Positions 26,821 to 35,665 of a stretch of DNA of 63,294 nucleotides are shown one piece after another (within the stretch, counting starts at the first letter, position 1; every line of letters starts with the position of its first letter). Where the stretch lies: contig JADHNT010000002.1 in the NCBI GenBank assembly GCA_016779385.1, positions 1-63,294 of the forward strand, written 5' to 3'. Position numbers and translations under genes: made by a program. The notes under the pieces were generated by a model. The model was not told where the DNA came from, searched no databases, and saw only the letters and a list, made by a program, of their open reading frames with translations. The stretch comes from Pseudomonadales bacterium (GTDB lineage Bacteria; Pseudomonadota; Gammaproteobacteria; Pseudomonadales; Azotimanducaceae).

Positions 26821-27038
26821 AGCACCTTCGATCGGGACCAGGCATTGCATTGGTGAATCGCCGAGGTGCGAAGCAGCGGCGAAGGTTGCCGCGTGCTGGC
26901 CATGCGATTCATGCACTGTTCCCGCAGATAGCGAATTTGGCCGAGATGGGCCTGCTCAATAGGCCCGGGCGTTGCGCAGCCAGCCAAGGTTGCGCTCGCA
27001 ACCACGGCGGCCAGCACCCGAAGGTGTGCTCTCTCCAT
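26817..27038 (-). CDS. Small lipoprotein of unknown function
   Basis: This 73-residue protein starts with a lipoprotein signal peptide (HLRVLAAVVASATLAGCA; lipobox LAGC near residue 21). The mature part of about 50 residues contains two further cysteines (REQCMNRM and HQCNAW) that could form a disulfide. GGAGGGG lies five bases before ATG 27038, a strong ribosome site that supports the start. No domain is recognised. It is divergent from the DUF481 gene and convergent with tRNA-Arg. Confidence 0.65.
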   Translation of the reverse strand: MERAHLRVLAAVVASATLAGCATPGPIEQAHLGQIRYLREQCMNRMASTRQPSPLLRTSAIHQCNAWSRSKVL

Positions 27039-27105
27039 GTTTACCCCTCCCCAGAGGCATGTGTTCCGTGGCCCGGCATTTTTGCTCTTTTGACCACTCC
27101 TCTTC

Positions 27106-27127
27106 ACCCTAAGGAACGATTTAGGGT
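27106..27127. repeat. Inverted repeat in the lipoprotein / DUF481 divergent region
   Basis: ACCCTAA at 27106-27112 is perfectly complementary to TTAGGGT at 27121-27127 with an eight-base spacer. It lies in a 195-base intergenic region between divergent envelope genes and could be an operator for either. No regulator is recognised. Confidence 0.4.
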
Positions 27128-27148
27128 CTGTCCACGGCCTCCGAACCC

Positions 27149-27177
27149 TGTTATCGCGCGACCACCCTGGGCATAAT
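27149..27177 (+). promoter_or_regulatory. Candidate promoter of the DUF481 gene
   Basis: CATAAT at 27172-27177 matches the -10 consensus at five of six bases; TGTTAT at 27149-27154 lies 17 bases upstream but is a poor -35. The start codon is 56 bases downstream. Confidence 0.3.
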
Positions 27178-27233
27178 TTCTCGCGCATTTTCGCGGCCCT
27201 AGCAGCCGCTTAATCCACAAAAGAGGACGCCGC

Positions 27234-27953
27234 ATGAAACGCTGGCTGTGGGGCGCAGCCCTTTTCAGTGCCACCCTAGCTGCTACACCCGGTGCCCTGA
27301 GCGCCGAAGCCGAATGGACCCCCTCGGGCGAGCTGGGCTTTGTGAACACCACGGGGAACTCGGAAGCCACCACCATCAACGGCAAGTTGGCCGTGGAGGG
27401 GCGCTATGAAGGTTGGGAAGGGGAGGCCCATGTTTCTGGCCTGCGGGGGGAAAACAGTGGGGAAACGAGCGCCGAGCGCTATGAAGTCGCGGGCACGGCG
27501 CGCCGGGATCTCGGCCCCGAAACCTTCCTCGCCTCGGCCCTTCGCTATGAGCGTGACGACTTTTCCGCGTTCCAGTCGCAGGGCAGCGTCTCCGTTGCCT
27601 ATGGTTTTCGTCCCATTGCGGACGTGGACCAAACTCTGCGGCTTGAGGTCGGCCCCGGCATTCGCCGGGCACAGACCCGGGGGGAAGGCGATGATACGAA
27701 CCTCATCGGCCGGGCCCAGGGCCGCTACACCCGAACCCTGAGCGATACGGCCCAGCTCTACAACGCCGCGCTACTGGAAACTGGAACGGACAACACCTTT
27801 CTGCAGAACGAGCTGGGCATTGCGGTTGATATCAATGAATCCCTCGCCCTGAAGGCCGCCTACCAGCTGCGCCGGAACTCCCAGGTGATCGGCGATAAGG
27901 AAAAGCTCGACACGCTCACCACGATCAATCTGGTCTGGCGGCCCCGGCGCTAG
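27234..27953 (+). CDS. DUF481 (YdiY-type) outer-membrane protein
   Basis: This 239-residue protein has a signal peptide (MKRWLWGAALFSATLAATPG) and then repeated amphipathic beta strands separated by short turns. The early ELGFVNTTGNSEATTINGK is the conserved opening of DUF481 proteins, related to E. coli YdiY. The last strand ends LTTINLVWRP with Trp near the terminus. It is predicted to be a small beta-barrel in the outer membrane; the function is unknown. The ribosome site is GAGG in CAAAAGAGGACG. The glycosyltransferase follows after two bases, so these genes likely form one transcript through map. Confidence 0.88.
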   Translation: MKRWLWGAALFSATLAATPGALSAEAEWTPSGELGFVNTTGNSEATTINGKLAVEGRYEGWEGEAHVSGLRGENSGETSAERYEVAGTARRDLGPETFLASALRYERDDFSAFQSQGSVSVAYGFRPIADVDQTLRLEVGPGIRRAQTRGEGDDTNLIGRAQGRYTRTLSDTAQLYNAALLETGTDNTFLQNELGIAVDINESLALKAAYQLRRNSQVIGDKEKLDTLTTINLVWRPRR

Positions 27954-27955
27954 CC

Positions 27956-28654
27956 ATGGCCCCGCCCCTTTCCGTCATCATCCCCACCCTGAACGAGGCG
28001 CGGAACCTGCCGAGCTTGCTGCGCGCGCTAGCGCCGGCCCGGGCCCGGGGGGCGGAGGTGTTGGTGGTGGACGGGGGCAGCGCAGATGAAACGGTGGCCC
28101 TTGCGGAAGGGCAGGAGGTAACGGTCCTCCGGGCCGAGGGCGGTCGGGGTCCTCAGCTGGCGAAGGGCGCAGAAGCCGCTAGGGGCGCCGTGCTCTGGTT
28201 TCTCCACGCCGATAGCACCATCGAGGCGGTGAGCGATCTCCACCTGCTTGCGGGGCTTGCGGAACACCGGCGGCGCTGGGGTTTTTTCTCCGTTCGCATT
28301 TTGGGTCGCCACCCGGCGCTGGCGCTCGTCGGGCGCATGATGAATCTGCGCTCGCGCCTGTCCGGCATGGGCACGGGGGATCAGGGGCTCTTCGTCACTC
28401 GGGAAGCCCTAGAGGCCGTCGGCGGCGTGCCGCCCCTGCCGCTGATGGAAGACCTTGCCCTGGCGAAGGCCCTGAAGGCCACCCAAGGGCCGCCCCTGTG
28501 TCTCAGAAAGCGCTTGCGCACCGATGGCCGGCGCTGGGAATCCCACGGGGTATGGAAAACGGTGCTGCTCATGTGGCGCCTGCGCTGGGCCTATTTCCGT
28601 GGTGCCGATCCCGCCGGGCTGGCGGCGCGCTATCGCGCTAGCGATTCGGCGTGA
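27956..28654 (+). CDS. TIGR04283-type family 2 glycosyltransferase
   Basis: This 232-residue GT-A enzyme begins LSVIIPTLNEARNLPSLL, the nucleotide-sugar binding strand. It has VLVVDGGSADET and the metal-binding region WFLHADSTIE, which in this family replaces DxD. GTGDQGLFVTREALEAVGG and LPLMEDLALAK are characteristic of TIGR04283. The acceptor is unknown. It overlaps the next gene (TIGR04282 type) by four bases, and the two families are often neighbours. Confidence 0.9.
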   Translation: MAPPLSVIIPTLNEARNLPSLLRALAPARARGAEVLVVDGGSADETVALAEGQEVTVLRAEGGRGPQLAKGAEAARGAVLWFLHADSTIEAVSDLHLLAGLAEHRRRWGFFSVRILGRHPALALVGRMMNLRSRLSGMGTGDQGLFVTREALEAVGGVPPLPLMEDLALAKALKATQGPPLCLRKRLRTDGRRWESHGVWKTVLLMWRLRWAYFRGADPAGLAARYRASDSA

Positions 28655-29307
28655 GTACTCCCCTTCGGGTGATCCTCTTTGCCCGGCCCCTGGTGCAGGG
28701 CACGGTGAAAACCCGCCTCGAACCGGCCCTGGGCGTCGAGGGCGCATTGCATCTTTACGCGGCGCTGCTGCGCTATGTGGTGAGCGTGTGCCAAGAGGCC
28801 AAGCTTGGCTCGCTGACTCTGGCCTATGCAGGGGATGGTCCCGGGGCGGCGCTCGTGGCCCTCGGGGAGGCGCACGGGGCTAGGCTCGTCAGCCAGGGCC
28901 CGGGGGACCTTGGAGATCGCATGGCTCGGGCCCTAGGGGAGGCTCTCGAGGCAGGCGTCTGGCCCGTCCTACTGGGGACCGATCTGGCAGGGCTGAAGCC
29001 AAGCCATCTCACGGCCGCCGCCGCCGCGCTCCGCGCAGGCGATGACTATGCGTTTGCCCCTGCCGAGGATGGGGGCTATGGAGTCATCGCCGCTCGGCGC
29101 CTAGATCCCGAGCTCTTCACCACCATGCCCTGGAGTACGGCCTCCGTGATGAACGAAACCGCCGGGCGCTTGGCTGAGCTTGGGCGGGTGTGGACGCGCC
29201 TGCCGAGTCTGTACGACATCGACGGCCCGGAGGACTTGCCTCGCCTCGAGGATCACCCCGTGCTGGGTCCGGCGCTGGCGGCAGTGAGTCATGTTTCCTC
29301 TTCGTGA
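28651..29307 (+). CDS. TIGR04282-type (DUF2064) nucleotidyl/glycosyltransferase
   Basis: The 218-residue protein has a GT-A-like fold with the opening VILFARPLVQGTVKTRL, a pyrophosphorylase-like signature, then LGDRMARALGEAL, VLLGTDLAGL and APAEDGGYGVI. The family name refers to arsenosugar biosynthesis in some contexts, but no arsenic genes occur here, so that function should not be assumed. GTG 28651 overlaps the upstream stop (GTGA). The 3' end overlaps the rhomboid gene by 17 bases. Confidence 0.87.
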   Translation: MSTPLRVILFARPLVQGTVKTRLEPALGVEGALHLYAALLRYVVSVCQEAKLGSLTLAYAGDGPGAALVALGEAHGARLVSQGPGDLGDRMARALGEALEAGVWPVLLGTDLAGLKPSHLTAAAAALRAGDDYAFAPAEDGGYGVIAARRLDPELFTTMPWSTASVMNETAGRLAELGRVWTRLPSLYDIDGPEDLPRLEDHPVLGPALAAVSHVSSS

Positions 29308-30019
29308 TCACAACCCCACCCGACGCACGCCCTGGCTCACCTATGGGCTGATCGCGCTGAATTTTTGGGTGTGGGCCCGGTGGCAGGGTTTTGGTTTCCC
29401 CGAACCCCTGCTTCACTCCCTTTGCGAGCGCGCGCTTATTCCCGGGGCCCTGCTGGGCTTCAGCGAACCCGGATCCCTCATTCCCCTTGGCTCTGAGGCC
29501 AGCTGCCGCCTGGGGGAGCGCAACCCTTGGAGCGTCTTCACCAGCATGTTTATGCACGGCGGCTGGCTCCACTTGCTTGGCAATATGTGGTTCCTGTTTG
29601 TTTTTGGGGACAACGTGGAGGACCGCCTCGGGCCCCTGCGCTACGGGGTTTTCTATATGTTGGCCGGGGTGGCGGCGGCCACGGCGCAAATGCTCTCTGC
29701 TCCCAGCAGCGTCGTCCCCATGGTGGGGGCCTCCGGTGCCATTGGCGGCGTCATGGGGGCCTACGCCGTGTTCTATCCCAAGGCGCGGGTCGATTTACTC
29801 GTGTTCCTCGGGTTCTTCATAACCCGGGTGGCCGTCCCGGCGGCGCTCATGCTCGTCTACTGGTTTGCGATCCAGGTGCTGGCGGGCCTGCCGTCCCTGG
29901 GGCAAAACGGGGGTGGGGTGGCTTTCTGGGCTCACATCGGTGGCTTCCTCGCTGGGGTCGGCTGGGCCGTCCTAGAACTGATCCGATCTCCAGCGCCGTC
30001 CCGGAGCAAAAGACGCTGA
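29291..30019 (+). CDS. Rhomboid family intramembrane serine protease
   Basis: This 242-residue inner-membrane protease cleaves transmembrane segments. The catalytic pair is visible: Ser148 in VGASGAIGG and His215 in AFWAHIGGFLAG. The HGGWLHLLGNMWFLFVFG block holds the conserved oxyanion His/Asn residues. About six membrane helices are present, with a long loop (residues 40-80) after helix one. The natural substrate is unknown; the close coupling to the sugar enzymes hints at an envelope role. Map follows 31 bases downstream. Confidence 0.93.
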   Translation: MFPLRDHNPTRRTPWLTYGLIALNFWVWARWQGFGFPEPLLHSLCERALIPGALLGFSEPGSLIPLGSEASCRLGERNPWSVFTSMFMHGGWLHLLGNMWFLFVFGDNVEDRLGPLRYGVFYMLAGVAAATAQMLSAPSSVVPMVGASGAIGGVMGAYAVFYPKARVDLLVFLGFFITRVAVPAALMLVYWFAIQVLAGLPSLGQNGGGVAFWAHIGGFLAGVGWAVLELIRSPAPSRSKRR

Positions 30020-30050
30020 CCGGGCCCCGGGAGCTGCGTACACTGGCGCC

Positions 30051-30797
30051 ATGAAAGTGACCCGTGCACAAGATCTCGATGGCCTTCGCGCCGCCGGCCG
30101 GGCCGTGGCCCAAACCTTGGCGGCCATGGGGGCGGCGCTTGAGCCCGGCATGACCACGGCGGAGCTCGACGCCCTCGGGGCCAAGCTCCTGGCGGCGCAT
30201 GGGGCTCGCTCCGCGCCCCAGCGCGATTATCGATTCCCAGGCGCCACCTGCATTAGCCTCAATGAAGAAGCGGCCCATGGCATACCTGGGCCCCGCCCCC
30301 TGGCGCCGGGGGATATCGTAAACATCGACGTGTCTGCAGAGCTTAACGGCTACTACGGCGACACCGGGGCCACCTTCCTGGTGCCGCCGGCGGCGCCGGA
30401 ACACGAGGCGCTGCTGGCGGCGACGCAAGCGGCCCTGGATGCGGCCATGGCCGTCGCTCAACCGGGCGCCCTTATCAACGAAATTGGCCGGGCCATCGAA
30501 CGCACCGCCCGGGCCGCGGGTTTTACCACGCTTCGGGATCTCGGAAGCCATGGGGTGGGGCGCAAGCTTCACGAAGCGCCGCGCTTCATTCCCAACTTCT
30601 TCGATCCTACCGATCGGCGCCGCTTGGCTGAGGGCATGGTTATCACCATCGAGCCCTTCCTGTCCCTGGGCTCGGAGCGCTGCACCACCGCCGAGGATGG
30701 CTGGACCCTGCTTTCCGGGCTGGGAAATCGGTCGGCCCAGTTCGAGCACACCCTAGTCATCACGCCGGGCGGCCCCGAGGTTATGACGCGCCCCTAG
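30051..30797 (+). CDS. map: Type I methionine aminopeptidase
   Basis: This 248-residue pita-bread metalloprotease removes the initiator Met from new proteins. The five metal ligands can be placed: Asp in IVNIDVS, Asp in GYYGDTG, His in GSHGVGRKLHEAP, Glu in ITIEPFLS and Glu in AQFEHTL. The substrate-pocket His is in EEAAHGIPG. It lacks the N-terminal SH3-linker of some forms. It precedes the ccm operon by 43 bases. The classical rpsB-linked map could be a second copy elsewhere in the genome. Confidence 0.95.
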   Translation: MKVTRAQDLDGLRAAGRAVAQTLAAMGAALEPGMTTAELDALGAKLLAAHGARSAPQRDYRFPGATCISLNEEAAHGIPGPRPLAPGDIVNIDVSAELNGYYGDTGATFLVPPAAPEHEALLAATQAALDAAMAVAQPGALINEIGRAIERTARAAGFTTLRDLGSHGVGRKLHEAPRFIPNFFDPTDRRRLAEGMVITIEPFLSLGSERCTTAEDGWTLLSGLGNRSAQFEHTLVITPGGPEVMTRP

Positions 30798-30840
30798 GCG
30801 TGAAGGCTATACTGCACGGGCCCCTGGGAGAGGAGAGGTC

Positions 30841-31452
30841 GTGGATACCCCCTTGCTAACGGTTCGGCAGCTGCGCTGCGAGCGCGACGATCGCGTGCTG
30901 TTCGCCGACTTAAGCTTTGCCGTAGCGCGAGGGGCGGCGCTCCAGCTGCGGGGCCCGAACGGCGCGGGAAAGACCACCCTGCTGCGTATTCTGGCGGGCT
31001 TCCACCCCGACTACGAGGGCGAGGTGAGCCGCGCCCCGGGTCCCCTCGCTTACCTGGGGCACCGCCCGGCCCTAAGTGGCCTTTTGACGGCGGAAGAAAA
31101 CCTCGCCCACTACCTCTCCCTGACCGCACCGGGCACGGCCGTAAGCGAGATCACGGACGCCCTCGAGCGCGTGGGGCTGGCGGGCTACGAGGACGTGCCC
31201 TGCCAGGCCCTGTCTGCGGGACAGCAGCGCCGGGTCAGCCTCGCGCGCCTGCCGCTGCTGGGCATCGCGGCGCCTCTCTGGCTGCTTGATGAACCGTTCA
31301 CGGCCCTGGACGATCGGGGCATCGCCCTGGTGACGACGCTCCTTGCGGAACACCAAGCCGCCGGGGGGGGGGCGATTTTCACCACCCACCAGCCTCTTGC
31401 GCCGCGCCCGGGGCTCGAGACCCTCTGGCTGGGCTTGGAGGGGGCGCCATGA
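30841..31452 (+). CDS. ccmA: Cytochrome c maturation ABC ATPase CcmA
   Basis: This 203-residue ATPase powers the CcmABCD complex that releases heme-loaded CcmE. Walker A is GPNGAGKTT, the signature LSAGQQRRVSLARL and Walker B LWLLDEPFTALD. The GTG start follows a strong GGAGAGGAGAGG. It is the first gene of a nine-gene ccm operon; TATACT at 30808-30813 could be a -10. It overlaps ccmB by four bases (ATGA). Confidence 0.95.
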   Translation: MDTPLLTVRQLRCERDDRVLFADLSFAVARGAALQLRGPNGAGKTTLLRILAGFHPDYEGEVSRAPGPLAYLGHRPALSGLLTAEENLAHYLSLTAPGTAVSEITDALERVGLAGYEDVPCQALSAGQQRRVSLARLPLLGIAAPLWLLDEPFTALDDRGIALVTTLLAEHQAAGGGAIFTTHQPLAPRPGLETLWLGLEGAP

Positions 31453-32129
31453 AGATCCCCGGGCTTTTCTGGGGTCAGTTTCGCCGCGATGGAGCCCTGG
31501 CCCTGCGCCAGCCTGGGGAGCTGGCGAACCCCCTGGCCTTTTTCGTGCTGGTGATCACCCTCTTTCCCCTCGGCGTGAGCCCGGAAAGCGCCGTGCTCGC
31601 TCCCCTTGCCGCTGGGGTGCTCTGGATTGCCGCGCTTCTGTCGACGCTTTTGGGACTCGAAGGGCTTTTTCGCCGGGACCGGGATGAGGGCACGCTGGAG
31701 CAGCTCGTGCTCCATGGCGACCCATTGGTGTTTGCGGTGCTCGCTCGGCTGCTGGTGCACTGGCTGGGTACGGGCCTGCCTCTGACGCTTCTGGCCCCGG
31801 TGCTTGGCGCCATGCTGGCTCTGCCCGAGGCCGCGCGCTGGCCCGTCACCGCGGGCCTGGCTCTGGGTACGCCCATTCTGGTGCTGCTCGGGGGCGTGGG
31901 GGCGGCGCTTACCGTAAGCCTCCGTTCCGGTGGGGTGCTTCTAGCGCTCCTCGTGCTGCCCCTCTTCATTCCCGTACTGATTCTTGGGGTGAGCGTGGCG
32001 GAGCTCGCCGTGGCGGGGCTTCCCACGGCGCCGGTGCTCGCCTGGCTTGGGGCCGGGGCGGCCCTGGCCCTCATCACCGCCCCCTTTGCCATCGCCGGCG
32101 CCCTTAGCATTGCCGTGGAAACGGGCTAG
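31449..32129 (+). CDS. ccmB: Heme exporter membrane protein CcmB
   Basis: This 226-residue protein has six membrane helices and forms the transmembrane part of the CcmA2BC complex. Family blocks are FRRDGALALRQPGELANPLAFFV near the N-terminus (core LRQPGELANPLAFF) and GLFRRDRDEGTLEQL in the cytoplasmic loop that contacts CcmA. The length and position are normal. Confidence 0.95.
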   Translation: MKIPGLFWGQFRRDGALALRQPGELANPLAFFVLVITLFPLGVSPESAVLAPLAAGVLWIAALLSTLLGLEGLFRRDRDEGTLEQLVLHGDPLVFAVLARLLVHWLGTGLPLTLLAPVLGAMLALPEAARWPVTAGLALGTPILVLLGGVGAALTVSLRSGGVLLALLVLPLFIPVLILGVSVAELAVAGLPTAPVLAWLGAGAALALITAPFAIAGALSIAVETG

Positions 32130-32157
32130 GCTTGGCGCCCCTGCATAGGAGATCACC

Positions 32158-32925
32158 GTGAAGGTTCCCGCTCCCCTCGTTCGCCTTTGGCATCGTCTGG
32201 GCTCCCCGCGCTGGTTTTTCGAGACCTCGGCGCCCTGGCTTCCCTGGCTTCTCGGCCTGGGGGTGGTGTTCTTGGGGGCGGGCGCTTTTTGGGGCCTGGC
32301 GCTGGCACCGGCGGATTACCTCCAGGGCAACAGCTTCCGCATCATCTACGTACACGTCCCGGCGGCGATCCTCGCCCAGTCCTGCTACATGCTGATGGGC
32401 ACCTGCGGCGTGGTGCTGCTGGTCTGGCGCATGAAGCTCGCGGATATGGTGCTGGAAGCGGCGGCGCCCATCGGCGCCTCCTTCACGGCCCTGGCGCTCG
32501 TAACTGGCGCCGTGTGGGGCAAGCCCACCTGGGGCACCTGGTGGACCTGGGATGCGCGGGTCACCTCCATGCTGATCCTGCTCTTCCTCTACCTTGGCAT
32601 TATCGGCCTTCGCCAGGCTTTGGCCCGGCCCGAGGCGGCGGGGCGGGCCTGCGCCATCCTCGCCATCGTGGGGCTCGTGAACATTCCCATTATCAAGTAC
32701 TCCGTGGATTGGTGGCTCACCTTGCACCAGCCCTCCACCTTCAAGCTGACGGAAAAGCCCGCCATGCCCCCGAGCATGTGGATTCCCCTGCTGCTTTCCG
32801 TGCTGGGCTTCTACGCTCTCTTTGTCTGGAGCGTGCTGCAAAGCACCCGGGTGGTGGTGCTCGAGCGGGAGCGGCGCACGACGTGGGTGCAGAACTTTGT
32901 GGCCGAGCAGGGGTCTAAGGCATGA
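32158..32925 (+). CDS. ccmC: Heme lyase subunit CcmC
   Basis: This 255-residue membrane protein transfers heme to CcmE. The periplasmic tryptophan-rich WWD-type motif reads WGKPTWGTWWTWDAR and is flanked by the two heme-ligand histidines (IIYVHVPAA and the later TLHQPSTF). Six helices are present. The GTG start follows GGAG. It overlaps ccmD by four bases. Confidence 0.96.
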   Translation: MKVPAPLVRLWHRLGSPRWFFETSAPWLPWLLGLGVVFLGAGAFWGLALAPADYLQGNSFRIIYVHVPAAILAQSCYMLMGTCGVVLLVWRMKLADMVLEAAAPIGASFTALALVTGAVWGKPTWGTWWTWDARVTSMLILLFLYLGIIGLRQALARPEAAGRACAILAIVGLVNIPIIKYSVDWWLTLHQPSTFKLTEKPAMPPSMWIPLLLSVLGFYALFVWSVLQSTRVVVLERERRTTWVQNFVAEQGSKA

Positions 32926-33110
32926 ACTTCGAGAGCTTCAGCGCCTTCCTGGCCATGGGCGGGCACGGGCCTTACGTGTGGAGCTGCTACGGCTTAACGC
33001 TCGCCGTGCTGCTTTTCAACGGCCTTGCCCCGGGGCGGCGGAAGCGCCGCTTTCTCCGGGAGCAGGGGGCCCGGCAGCGGCGTCAAGAGCAGCCCCAAGA
33101 GCAAGCTTAA
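32922..33110 (+). CDS. ccmD: CcmD small membrane protein
   Basis: This 62-residue protein begins with [12 protein letters not shown], a hallmark of CcmD, followed by one membrane helix and a basic C-terminus rich in Arg, Lys and Gln. CcmD bridges CcmABC and the heme chaperone CcmE. The ATG overlaps the ccmC stop. Confidence 0.93.
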   Translation: MNFESFSAFLAMGGHGPYVWSCYGLTLAVLLFNGLAPGRRKRRFLREQGARQRRQEQPQEQA

Positions 33111-33123
33111 GCGCAACCCTAAG

Positions 33124-33153
33124 CGGACAGGGCCGGGGCAGGCGCGTTATGAT
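33124..33153 (+). promoter_or_regulatory. Candidate internal promoter before ccmE
   Basis: CGGACA at 33124-33129 and TATGAT at 33148-33153 are 18 bases apart in the 70-base gap between ccmD and ccmE, the only sizeable gap in the operon. This could allow separate expression of ccmEFGHI; it is a consensus match only. Confidence 0.3.
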
Positions 33154-33180
33154 GTTCGAAATCGGACCGGAGCCTCAGCC

Positions 33181-33654
33181 ATGCACCCAAAGCGCAAGCA
33201 ACGCCTGACGCTGATCGGCTTTTTATTCTCCGGGGTCGCCGTGGCCGTGGGCCTCGCGCTCTTCGCCTTGAACGAAAACATCAATCTCTTTTATCCGCCG
33301 GACCAAATCGCCCGGGGCGAAGCCCCCGTGGATCAGCGCATCCGCGCCGGCGGCATGGTGCTTGAGGGCAGCGTGCAGCGCGATCCCGGTTCCCTGGCGG
33401 TCCGCTTTACGCTGTCTGACCTGGCGGGGCACGACGTCCCCGTGGTGTACGAGGGCATCCTCCCGGATCTCTTCGGGGAAGGGCAGGGCATCGTGGCCAC
33501 GGGACGGCTCCGCGCCAATGGCACCTTCGAGGCCAGCGAAGTGCTGGCCAAGCACGATGAAAACTACATGCCGCCGGAGCTCGCGGAGCTCGCCGGGCGC
33601 AAGGCGCCGGAGGGGCAGCGGGCCGGTATGGCCACCCTCGACGCCGGGGGCTAG
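33181..33654 (+). CDS. ccmE: Periplasmic heme chaperone CcmE
   Basis: This 157-residue membrane-anchored chaperone carries heme to CcmF. It has an N-terminal helix, an OB-fold ([12 protein letters not shown]), and the conserved [13 protein letters not shown], in which the His binds heme covalently and the Tyr coordinates iron. ATG 33181 is chosen because a membrane anchor begins there; the open frame extends 52 codons further through the ccmD end without support. Confidence 0.96.
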   Translation: MHPKRKQRLTLIGFLFSGVAVAVGLALFALNENINLFYPPDQIARGEAPVDQRIRAGGMVLEGSVQRDPGSLAVRFTLSDLAGHDVPVVYEGILPDLFGEGQGIVATGRLRANGTFEASEVLAKHDENYMPPELAELAGRKAPEGQRAGMATLDAGG

Positions 33655-33679
33655 GGCCTAAACCACTTTTGGGGGACGC

Positions 33680-35665
33680 ATGATTCCAGAGCTGGGACAC
33701 TTCGCGCTCATCCTTGCGCTTATGCTCGCCGTGCTTTTGGCGGTGGTGCCCATGGCCGGGGTGGTCCGCCGGGACCTCACGCTGCAGCACAGCGCCGGGG
33801 CCCTGTCTGCGGGGCTATTCGTATTCCTGCTGCTGTCCTATGCCTGCCTCACGCAAGCCTTCTTACAGGACGACTTCTCCGTGGCCTACGTGGCCAATAA
33901 TTCCAATGCGCTTCTGCCCTGGTACTACAAGGTAAGCGCGGTGTGGGGCGCGCACGAAGGCTCCTTCCTGCTCTGGACCCTCATCATGGGGGGCTGGACC
34001 CTCGCCGTGGCCCTGCGCTCGGAAGCTCTGCCCACGGCCATGCTGGCTCGAGTACTGTCCGTCATGGGGGCCCTCACCGTGGGCTTCATTCTGTTTTTGC
34101 TCATGACCTCGAACCCCTTTGAGCGCGTGCTCCCGGTGGCTGCCGCGGAAGGAGCGGACCTGAATCCTCAGCTCCAGGACTTCGGTTTGATTGTCCATCC
34201 GCCCATGCTCTACACGGGCTACGTGGGCTTTTCCGTGGCCTTCGCTTTCGCCATTGCGGCGCTTCTCTCCGGACGGCTGGATGCGGCCTGGGCCCGCTGG
34301 TCTCGGCCCTGGACGAACCTCGCTTGGGCCTTCCTGTCCGTCGGCATTGCCCTCGGCAGCTGGTGGGCCTACTACGAGCTCGGCTGGGGGGGCTGGTGGT
34401 TCTGGGACGCGGTGGAAAACGCCTCCTTCATGCCATGGCTCGTAGGCACAGCGCTGATCCACTCCCTGGCGGTCACGGAGAAGCGCGGGGTGTTCAAGAG
34501 CTGGACCGTGCTGCTCGCCATTGCGGCCTTCTCCCTGTCCCTCCTCGGCGCCTTTATCGTGCGTTCCGGGGTGCTCACCTCCGTGCACGCCTTCGCCGTG
34601 GACCCGGAGCGGGGCATGTTCATTCTTGTTTTCCTGCTTTTGGTGGTGGGCAGTGCGCTGGCCCTTTACGCCCTTCGCGCCCCGGTGATGCGCGCCGAGG
34701 CGCGCTACGAGGGCCTCTCCCGGGAGGTCATGCTGCTGGCCAATAACATCGTGCTGGTGGTCTCCACCGCTGCGGTGCTCCTCGGCACGCTCTATCCCCT
34801 GGTCTACGAATCCCTCACCGGGGGCGGCAAGATCTCCGTCGGGCCGCCCTATTTCAACGCGGTCTTTGTGCCCCTCATGGTGCTGCTCCTTTTGATCATG
34901 GCGCCGGCCCCCCTCGCGCGCTGGAAGCGCACGGGCGCGGCTCAGCTGATGAGCAGCCTAAGTAAGGTGGCCCTGGCGAGCGTGGCCCTTGGCTTGGCCC
35001 TGCCCTTGGTGGTGACCGGCGCCCTGGAACTCTGGCCCGTGCTGTCGGTCATGCTCGGGGCCTGGATCACGCTGGCCCTGCTTGTCGATGCGCTTGAACG
35101 GGTGCGAAACAAGCAGGGCCTCTCGGCGAAGCTTCGAGGCCTAAAGACGCTCGGGGCGGGCTATGGCGGCATGGTGCTGGCCCACCTAGGGGTAGCGGTC
35201 ACGGCCCTCGGCATTGCCCTGACGACCACCTATTCCGCGGAGCGGGACGTACGCCTCGCCCCGGGGGAAAGCGTTACCCTCGGCCCCCGTACCTACCTGT
35301 TTGAAGGGGTCGCGCCCCTCGAAGGGCCGAACTACGTGGCGGATCAGGGCACGGTGCGGGTATTTCAGAACGGTCAGCCCATTGCCGTGCTACACCCGGA
35401 GAAGCGCCGCTATCTGGCCCGGCAAATGGTGATGACTGAGGCGGATATCGATCCCGGGTTCTTCCGCGATCTTTACGTCGCCCTCGGGGAACCGCTGGGG
35501 GATGGGGCCTGGGCCCTTCGGGTGCACGATAAGCCCTTCGTACGCTGGGTATGGCTTGGGGGCGTGCTCATGATGTTCGGTGGGCTCATGGCTGCCTTCG
35601 ATCGGCGCTATCGACGGCTGAAGCTTCGCGACCAGGCCGCCCTCGCGGGAGCGCTCGCATCGTGA
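33680..35665 (+). CDS. ccmF: Cytochrome c heme lyase CcmF
   Basis: This 661-residue polytopic membrane protein joins heme to apocytochrome c. The WWD domain is GWGGWWFWDAVENASFMPW. The periplasmic heme ligands are expected in QDFGLIVHPPMLY and in the later LIHSLAVTEKRG. It has about fifteen helices and a C-terminal periplasmic domain (TTTYSAERDVRLAPGE). It overlaps ccmG by four bases. Confidence 0.97.
   Translation: MIPELGHFALILALMLAVLLAVVPMAGVVRRDLTLQHSAGALSAGLFVFLLLSYACLTQAFLQDDFSVAYVANNSNALLPWYYKVSAVWGAHEGSFLLWTLIMGGWTLAVALRSEALPTAMLARVLSVMGALTVGFILFLLMTSNPFERVLPVAAAEGADLNPQLQDFGLIVHPPMLYTGYVGFSVAFAFAIAALLSGRLDAAWARWSRPWTNLAWAFLSVGIALGSWWAYYELGWGGWWFWDAVENASFMPWLVGTALIHSLAVTEKRGVFKSWTVLLAIAAFSLSLLGAFIVRSGVLTSVHAFAVDPERGMFILVFLLLVVGSALALYALRAPVMRAEARYEGLSREVMLLANNIVLVVSTAAVLLGTLYPLVYESLTGGGKISVGPPYFNAVFVPLMVLLLLIMAPAPLARWKRTGAAQLMSSLSKVALASVALGLALPLVVTGALELWPVLSVMLGAWITLALLVDALERVRNKQGLSAKLRGLKTLGAGYGGMVLAHLGVAVTALGIALTTTYSAERDVRLAPGESVTLGPRTYLFEGVAPLEGPNYVADQGTVRVFQNGQPIAVLHPEKRRYLARQMVMTEADIDPGFFRDLYVALGEPLGDGAWALRVHDKPFVRWVWLGGVLMMFGGLMAAFDRRYRRLKLRDQAALAGALAS

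Noticed and set aside
28651-29307. Arsenosugar biosynthesis cluster
   Set aside because: The family name suggests it, but no arsenic methyltransferase, transporter or other arsenosugar gene is present.
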